A stretch of DNA of 19,899 nt from JAGQRJ01 sp041402045 (GTDB taxonomy: Bacteria; Planctomycetota; J058). Within the stretch, counting starts at the first letter, position 1, and the number at the start of each line of letters is the position of its first letter. The DNA lies in the NCBI GenBank assembly GCA_041402045.1, contig JAWKSZ010000098.1:1-19899 (forward strand), read 5' to 3'. The position numbers and the translations under genes are program-made. The notes beneath the pieces are model-generated. The model had not been told where the DNA came from and made no database searches. It saw nothing but the letters and a program-made list of their open reading frames with translations. This document shows, in pieces, positions 15,978-19,899 of this stretch.

Positions 15978-16882
15978 GCCAAGTCTCCCGAGTCAGCGCC
16001 TCCAGGCGCGGGGGTCGTGGACGGGGTCGCCTCGGAGGCCGCCTCGCGCCGCAGCCGCTCCTTGCGGAACAGGCGGCCGACGAAGAGGCCCAGAATGAGG
16101 ACGGTGAGCAAGCCACCGACGCGCATGAGGTTCATGACGGCGGTGGTGTAGCGACCCGTGGTCGGGTCGTAGTGGTAGCAGAACAGCAGGATCTGATCCA
16201 AGGCGCCGCCGATCCGGCCCTCGCCGGCCTCGACCAGGCTCAGGCGCAGGGTCTCCGGGTCGTAGGCCGCGCCGTAGAGCGTGCGCGAGAGGCGCCCGTC
16301 GGGGGTCGCGACGAAGATCCCGGCCGCGTGCACGTACTCGTTGCTCTCGGTGTCGAAGCGGTAGCCGAAGCCCAGGGCCTGGCACAGCGCCTTGATCTGG
16401 GGCTCGTTCCCCGTGAGGAACTCCCAGCCGTCGCGGGCGCCCTCGGCGTCGCGGTCGAGCTTGGTGAGGTAGGTCTCGCGCTTGGCGCGGGCCGTGTTCG
16501 AGGTCTCGAGCGGGTTGATGCTGAAGGTCAGCACCAGGTAGTTGGTGCCCGGGGCCCACTTCATTTGGTCGAGGGTGTCGACCACCCCGGCCAGCACCGC
16601 GCCGCACAAGGACGGGCAGCGGTAGTAGACCGGGTTCAGGACCACCGGGACCCCGCGCGCGAAGTAGTCCCCGAGCCGGACCTCCTGCCCCGACGAGTCG
16701 GTGAACACGAGGTCCAGGGGGAGCTGCGCGTTGGGCCGGTCCGTGATCCCGACCTCGTCCTCGAGGCCGCGATCCGCAGGGAGCGTGTCCCCCTGCGGCT
16801 GCACCGGCCCCACCGGGCCGGCGGCGGAGACCGCGCCGGCCAGGACGCACAGCAAGGCGAAGAGTCCGCTGCGTCCGCTCAA
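15974..16882 (-). CDS. SCO1/SenC-family copper chaperone
   Basis: 302 residues from a TTG whose bases overlap the upstream stop (TTGA, 16879..16882). An N-terminal signal or anchor (SGRSGLFALLCVLAGAVSAAG) precedes a thioredoxin-fold domain. Copper ligands are visible: Cys89 and Cys93 (YYRCPSLCG) and His185 (EYVHAAGIFVATPDGRLS). A C-terminal membrane helix (about 252-271, RVGGLLTVLILGLFVGRLF) anchors it. It would deliver copper to the CuA site of the coxB product encoded next, with which it overlaps by ATGA. The frame is open upstream into the small gene, but that extension is out of frame with it and looks like shadow sequence, so the TTG is preferred. Confidence 0.92.
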   Translation of the reverse strand: MSGRSGLFALLCVLAGAVSAAGPVGPVQPQGDTLPADRGLEDEVGITDRPNAQLPLDLVFTDSSGQEVRLGDYFARGVPVVLNPVYYRCPSLCGAVLAGVVDTLDQMKWAPGTNYLVLTFSINPLETSNTARAKRETYLTKLDRDAEGARDGWEFLTGNEPQIKALCQALGFGYRFDTESNEYVHAAGIFVATPDGRLSRTLYGAAYDPETLRLSLVEAGEGRIGGALDQILLFCYHYDPTTGRYTTAVMNLMRVGGLLTVLILGLFVGRLFRKERLRREAASEATPSTTPAPGGADSGDLA

Positions 16883-17145
16883 CGCGCATACTCCGCGACG
16901 ATCGAGTCCATGGCCTCTTCGATGGGCATGGCGCCCTCGTGCAGGCGCTTGGCCTCGCTGTCGTGGAAGGCCTGGACCTCGGCGTTGGGCCCCTCCGAGA
17001 CCACCGCGTTGCGCTCGGTGACCCGGAACAGGATCTGACAGAAGAGCACGATCAGGATCGTGACCAGGGTGCCGATCAGGCCGATCAAGATCGTGGGGAC
17101 CGCGCTCGGATCGGGTTGGTCTCCGCCGGTGGGTGTGCCAGCCAT
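16879..17145 (-). CDS. Small one-helix membrane protein between actF and SCO
   Basis: 88 residues from an ATG with a strong ribosome site (AGGAGG) placed in the actF stop region. A short polar start is followed by one membrane helix (about 17-40, TILIGLIGTLVTILIVLFCQILF) and a charged tail ending with PIEEAMDSIVAEYAR. Comparable small proteins with a terminal iPIdrAM-like motif sit in act-cox clusters of some bacteria in my memory, but I cannot name a family. The position suggests a small accessory subunit or assembly factor of ACIII or of the oxidase, in line with known small ACIII subunits. The TGA stop overlaps the SCO start. Confidence 0.75.
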   Translation of the reverse strand: MAGTPTGGDQPDPSAVPTILIGLIGTLVTILIVLFCQILFRVTERNAVVSEGPNAEVQAFHDSEAKRLHEGAMPIEEAMDSIVAEYAR

Positions 17146-17153
17146 GCGTCCTC

Positions 17154-18554
17154 CTAGAAGTTCTCGAACGCGAGCGACTCGCCGAGCCGGGGGTCACCCT
17201 CCGGGATCAGCGACTTGCCCTTGAGGAAGTTCGCGGTCGCGAACAGGAACACCCCGCCCACGGCGAGGAACATGGCCGCGTCGAGCACCGGGATCGGCAT
17301 GGGCTGCATGCCGGGGTCGGCGGTGGTCGGCTTGACCAGCCAGAACATGTCCACGTAGTGCACGCCGAGCATCCACAGGGCCCCGAGCACCAGCAGGTTC
17401 GGGTGCCGCTTGGGGAAGCGGGACATGAGCAGCAGGAACGGCACGCCGAAGTGCCCGACGGCGAGCCAGATCGAGAGCAGCATCCACGAGCTGCCCCAGT
17501 TCAGGTCGCCGGTCGCGTCCAGGCCGCCGAAGCGGCGCAGGAACCACACGGTCTCCTCCGGCAGGTTGCCGTACCAGATCAGCATGAACTGGGAGAAGCC
17601 GATGTAGGCCCAGAACACCACGAACGCGAACATGAACTTGCCCAGGTCCTGGTAGTGCTCGCGGCTGACCTCCTTGATCAGGCCGCCCTGCTGGCAGATG
17701 AAAATGAACACGATCGCCGAGGCGAAGAAGCTGACCAGGCAGCCCGCGAAGTAGTAGATCCCGAAGATCGTGCTGTACCAGTGCGGGTCGAGGGCCATCA
17801 GCGCGTCGAAGCCGAACAGGCACAGCGTGACCGCGAACAGGATCATGCTGGGCGGCGCCCACCACTCCATGCTCTTGGTGTGCGCCACGTCCTTGGTGCT
17901 GTCCTGCTTGACCGAGGAGCGGAAGTAGCCCGCGGCGAGCAGGATCCACACCCCGAAGCACACCAGGAGCTTGATCACGAACGCCCCGAAGCTGAGGTAC
18001 CACTTCTTGGCAGGCTCCATGTGGTGCTCGCCGTGCTCGGCGGCCACGGCCGGGAGCGCGGCTCCCGCCTCATGGGCGGGCGCGCCGTGGCCCTCGTCGT
18101 GGGCGGCGTCCCCGTGGCCCGCGTCGCCGTGGCCGTCCTCGTGGGCGGCGCCGTGGGCGGCGTGGTCGTCGGCCATGGCCGGGTAGATGTCGCTCGCGCC
18201 CATGCCGATCGCGGCGACGAGGGGCAGCAGGATCAGCCACACCCAGGTCACGTTCATGGACAGGCCCTCGGCCACGCGGCGCACGACCACGCTCCAGCCG
18301 GCCTTGACCATGTGCTGCACGATCACGAAGAACAGCGCCCCGAGGCTGATCGAGACGTAGAACGCCCCGCACACCAGGATCGAGCGGTAGAGGGTCGAGC
18401 CGATCTCGTTCCCGCGGACCACGATCAAACCGGGGATCGCGAGCAGGAAGCCGAGCACGAGCAGGATCATGGCGTAGCGCTTGATCGTGGGGAGCACGGT
18501 CTCGACGTCACGCGGACCGAGCTCGATCGGTCCGTGGTGGTGGCCGGCGCTCAT
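17154..18554 (-). CDS. actF: Alternative complex III subunit ActF (quinol:cytochrome c oxidoreductase membrane subunit)
   Basis: 466 residues, about ten membrane helices of the NrfD/PsrC-like ActC/ActF family; ATG overlaps the actE stop (ATGA). Family text includes RSILVCGAFYVSISLGALFF, WWAPPSMILFAVTLCLFGFDALMALDP-type helices (SMILFAVTLCLFGFDALMAL), WYGNLPEETVWFLRR and LNWGSSWMLLSIWL. It holds part of the quinol site and helps move protons in ACIII. A loop at about 129-178 is an extra His/Asp/Ala-rich stretch not expected in the family. The N-terminus is also His-rich (SAGHHHG). It sits in the standard actD-actE-actF order. Confidence 0.95.
   Translation of the reverse strand: MSAGHHHGPIELGPRDVETVLPTIKRYAMILLVLGFLLAIPGLIVVRGNEIGSTLYRSILVCGAFYVSISLGALFFVIVQHMVKAGWSVVVRRVAEGLSMNVTWVWLILLPLVAAIGMGASDIYPAMADDHAAHGAAHEDGHGDAGHGDAAHDEGHGAPAHEAGAALPAVAAEHGEHHMEPAKKWYLSFGAFVIKLLVCFGVWILLAAGYFRSSVKQDSTKDVAHTKSMEWWAPPSMILFAVTLCLFGFDALMALDPHWYSTIFGIYYFAGCLVSFFASAIVFIFICQQGGLIKEVSREHYQDLGKFMFAFVVFWAYIGFSQFMLIWYGNLPEETVWFLRRFGGLDATGDLNWGSSWMLLSIWLAVGHFGVPFLLLMSRFPKRHPNLLVLGALWMLGVHYVDMFWLVKPTTADPGMQPMPIPVLDAAMFLAVGGVFLFATANFLKGKSLIPEGDPRLGESLAFENF
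18021..18170 (-). repeat. His-rich low-complexity insertion in actF
   Basis: Encodes about 50 residues (129-178) of HAAHGAAHEDGHGDAGHGD style, with His about every third to fourth position. The DNA is a degenerate GTGGGCGGC / GTCCCCGTGG-type repeat on the plus strand and stays in frame. It lies in a loop between membrane helices. Confidence 0.75.
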
Positions 18555-19228
18555 TGGGGCACTCCCTGGCTGCGCTGTAGCGCGGCGACGTAGGCCACGA
18601 TCGCCCAGCGGTCCTCGACCGGGATCTGCGCCTTGTAGCCCGCCATGTTGTTGAAGCCGTTGGTGATCACGTGGAACAGGTAGCCTTCCTGCTTCTTCGC
18701 CACCTCGGCGTTGGTCGAGTTGAGGTTCAGCTCACGGTCCGTGAGCAGGTTCTTGGGCGCCTGCCAGGCCATGCCCGACTTGCCCTGGGCCACGAGCTGC
18801 TGCGCCCGGCGGTGCACCAGCCCGTCGCCGTGACCGGCCAGGCCGTGACACGGGGAGCAGAACACCGCGTAGCGCTCCTGCCCGCGGGCCAGGAACCTCT
18901 GGTCGACCTCGATCCCGGGGGGCAGGCGGTCGGCGAACTGCCGGTTGTCGCTGCCCGGCACGGTGCCGCGGTAGTAGTGGTCGTCGGCCTGGAGCTCACC
19001 CCGGGCGACGGTCCCCGGGACCGGGAGGCGCATGGCGCGCCCGTCCGCGAAGAGGTCGTTCTCCTCCTGCGGGCGGTACTTCTCCTGGTGGTCCATGTCG
19101 TGAACGATATGGATCCGGGGGCTGGTGGAGGTGGACACCCGGGCCCGGGCGATCAACGCCAGCGGGATCAGGCTGCCCACGACGAGGGCGATCAACAGGG
19201 ACTTGACCCAACCTGGCACGGTAGGCAT
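18551..19228 (-). CDS. actE: Alternative complex III subunit ActE (membrane-anchored mono-heme cytochrome c)
   Basis: 225 residues; ATG preceded by GGAGGG in the actD stop region. One N-terminal membrane helix (about 8-27) anchors a periplasmic cytochrome c domain with one CxxCH site (YAVFCSPCHGLAGHGDG, near 120-136). ActE features include MHxQxK-like start text (IVHDMDHQEKYRPQEENDLFADG) and a late GFNNMAGYKAQIPVEDRW, whose Met is the likely axial ligand (YLFHVITNGFNNM precedes it). It passes electrons from ACIII to the oxidase, here probably to the heme in the coxB tail. The stop overlaps the actF start. Confidence 0.94.
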   Translation of the reverse strand: MPTVPGWVKSLLIALVVGSLIPLALIARARVSTSTSPRIHIVHDMDHQEKYRPQEENDLFADGRAMRLPVPGTVARGELQADDHYYRGTVPGSDNRQFADRLPPGIEVDQRFLARGQERYAVFCSPCHGLAGHGDGLVHRRAQQLVAQGKSGMAWQAPKNLLTDRELNLNSTNAEVAKKQEGYLFHVITNGFNNMAGYKAQIPVEDRWAIVAYVAALQRSQGVPQ

Positions 19229-19231
19229 GGC

Positions 19232-19899
19232 TTAGCCCTCCAGCTCGTCGACGGCGCTGCCGCCGAGGGACTCGCAGAACGCCTTGGCCCGGGCGCGGTG
19301 GTAGATCGGGTCCGTGGCCTCGATGCTGATGAAGAAGCGGTCGCTGGTCGCCCGCCGGAAGCGCTCGCTCGAGAACACCGGGTGGTGGAAGCGGGGGAGG
19401 CGGTTGAGGCCCAGCATGCCGAAGAACGCGCCGAACGCGCTCAAGAGAATGGTGAGCTCGAACATGACCGGAATGTTCGCCGGGGTGCTGACGATCGGCT
19501 TGCCGCTGGTAATGAACGGGTAGCCGCTGGGCAGGAAGGGCGCGAGCACTTCGCTGATCAGCAGGTTGTCGCTCTGCAGCAGGCTGAAGGGCAGCTCGGG
19601 CCCGTTGGTGTAGGTCTGGAGCACGAAGCCCACGGTGCAGCCGGTCAGCCCGCCCAGGAACGCGATCCAGGGCAGGATCGTCGGCTTGATCCCCATGGCC
19701 TTGTCCAGGCCGTGGACCGGATACGGGGTGTGACAGTCCCAGTCCGAGAAGCCCGCGTCGCGGACCTTGGCCGCGGCGACCATGAGCTGGTGCGCGGTCT
19801 CGAACTCCACGAGCAGGCCGGCGTGCTCGCCGGGTTCGGGCTCGGGGGTCGGGGTCGGGTCGGGCAGCGCCGGGGCCGGCGAGGCAGGCGTCGGCTCCA
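19232..19899 (-). CDS. actD: Alternative complex III subunit ActD, 5' end outside window
   Basis: The frame is open to the window edge, so the start lies upstream. ActD marks: GLLVEFETAHQLMVAAAKVRD, then DWDCHTPYPVHGLDKAMGI, a first membrane helix (PTILPWIAFLGGLTGCTVGF) and a second (NIPVMFELTILLSAFGAFFG), then HHPVFSSERFRRATSDRFFI. A GTG at 19810 would give 192 residues but would drop the GLL lead-in, and upstream codons are an in-frame Pro/Thr/Glu-rich run (PTPTPEPEPGEHAG), so the native protein is longer. ActD is a two-helix membrane subunit of ACIII. An insertion (SLLQSDNLLISEVLAPFLPS) lies between the helices. Confidence 0.93.
   Translation of the reverse strand, partial: EPTPASPAPALPDPTPTPEPEPGEHAGLLVEFETAHQLMVAAAKVRDAGFSDWDCHTPYPVHGLDKAMGIKPTILPWIAFLGGLTGCTVGFVLQTYTNGPELPFSLLQSDNLLISEVLAPFLPSGYPFITSGKPIVSTPANIPVMFELTILLSAFGAFFGMLGLNRLPRFHHPVFSSERFRRATSDRFFISIEATDPIYHRARAKAFCESLGGSAVDELEG

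Noticed and set aside
16883..17197. Longer N-terminus for the SCO protein
   Set aside because: Arg/His/Pro-rich text that overlaps the small one-helix gene in another frame; the signal sequence begins at the TTG at 16882.

Overview
This 19.9-kb window is GC-rich throughout (roughly 70% by eye) and has the gene content of an aerobic Gram-negative bacterium with an alternative complex III (ACIII) respiratory chain. The act-sco-cox order, lipoproteins, frequent GTG/TTG starts, a DUF3160 protein and secreted beta-propellers fit Planctomycetota best, but Myxococcota, Acidobacteriota or related lineages are not excluded. No rRNA, tRNA, CRISPR array, transposase or phage gene was seen.

Right half (about 9,880 to 19,899, all on the minus strand, so transcription runs from high to low coordinates): a respiratory supercluster. 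In order: actD (cut by the window edge), actE (membrane-anchored mono-heme cytochrome c), actF (quinol oxidoreductase membrane subunit), a small one-TM protein, a SCO copper chaperone, then a caa3-type A2 heme-copper oxidase coxB (with fused cytochrome c domain), coxA, coxC and coxD. After a perfect hairpin come a di-heme cytochrome c peroxidase/MauG-like lipoprotein and a second, shorter subunit III homologue. ACIII would oxidise menaquinol or quinol, electrons would pass through the actE and coxB hemes to CuA and then O2, and SCO would load copper into CuA. Most junctions are ATGA/TTGA overlaps or gaps of a few bases, so most of the cluster should be one translationally coupled operon. ActF, CoxC and CoxD carry unusual His-, Ala- or Gly-rich low-complexity segments. 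coxB holds a patch of mutually compensating frameshifts.

Middle (about 4,800 to 9,753, minus strand): a large secreted beta-propeller protein built from two homologous modules, with a frameshift just before its Ig-like end; a strong hairpin; a secreted PHP-fold metallohydrolase (CehA/McbA type); and a 128-residue miniature YcaQ-like protein that joins the N- and C-terminal parts of that family without the middle.

Left part (1 to about 4,805): a divergent locus. On the plus strand are a small secreted protein with a PsbP/DcrB-like look and a Cys-less AhpD/CMD-like protein that probably starts at a CTG overlapping the upstream stop. On the minus strand are an ECF sigma factor, an unusual anti-sigma-like membrane protein whose periplasmic part is a DUF3160 domain, and a lipoprotein that runs off the window. 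The sigma/DUF3160/lipoprotein set is the most likely undescribed system here: a plausible envelope-sensing module with a non-standard sensor domain.
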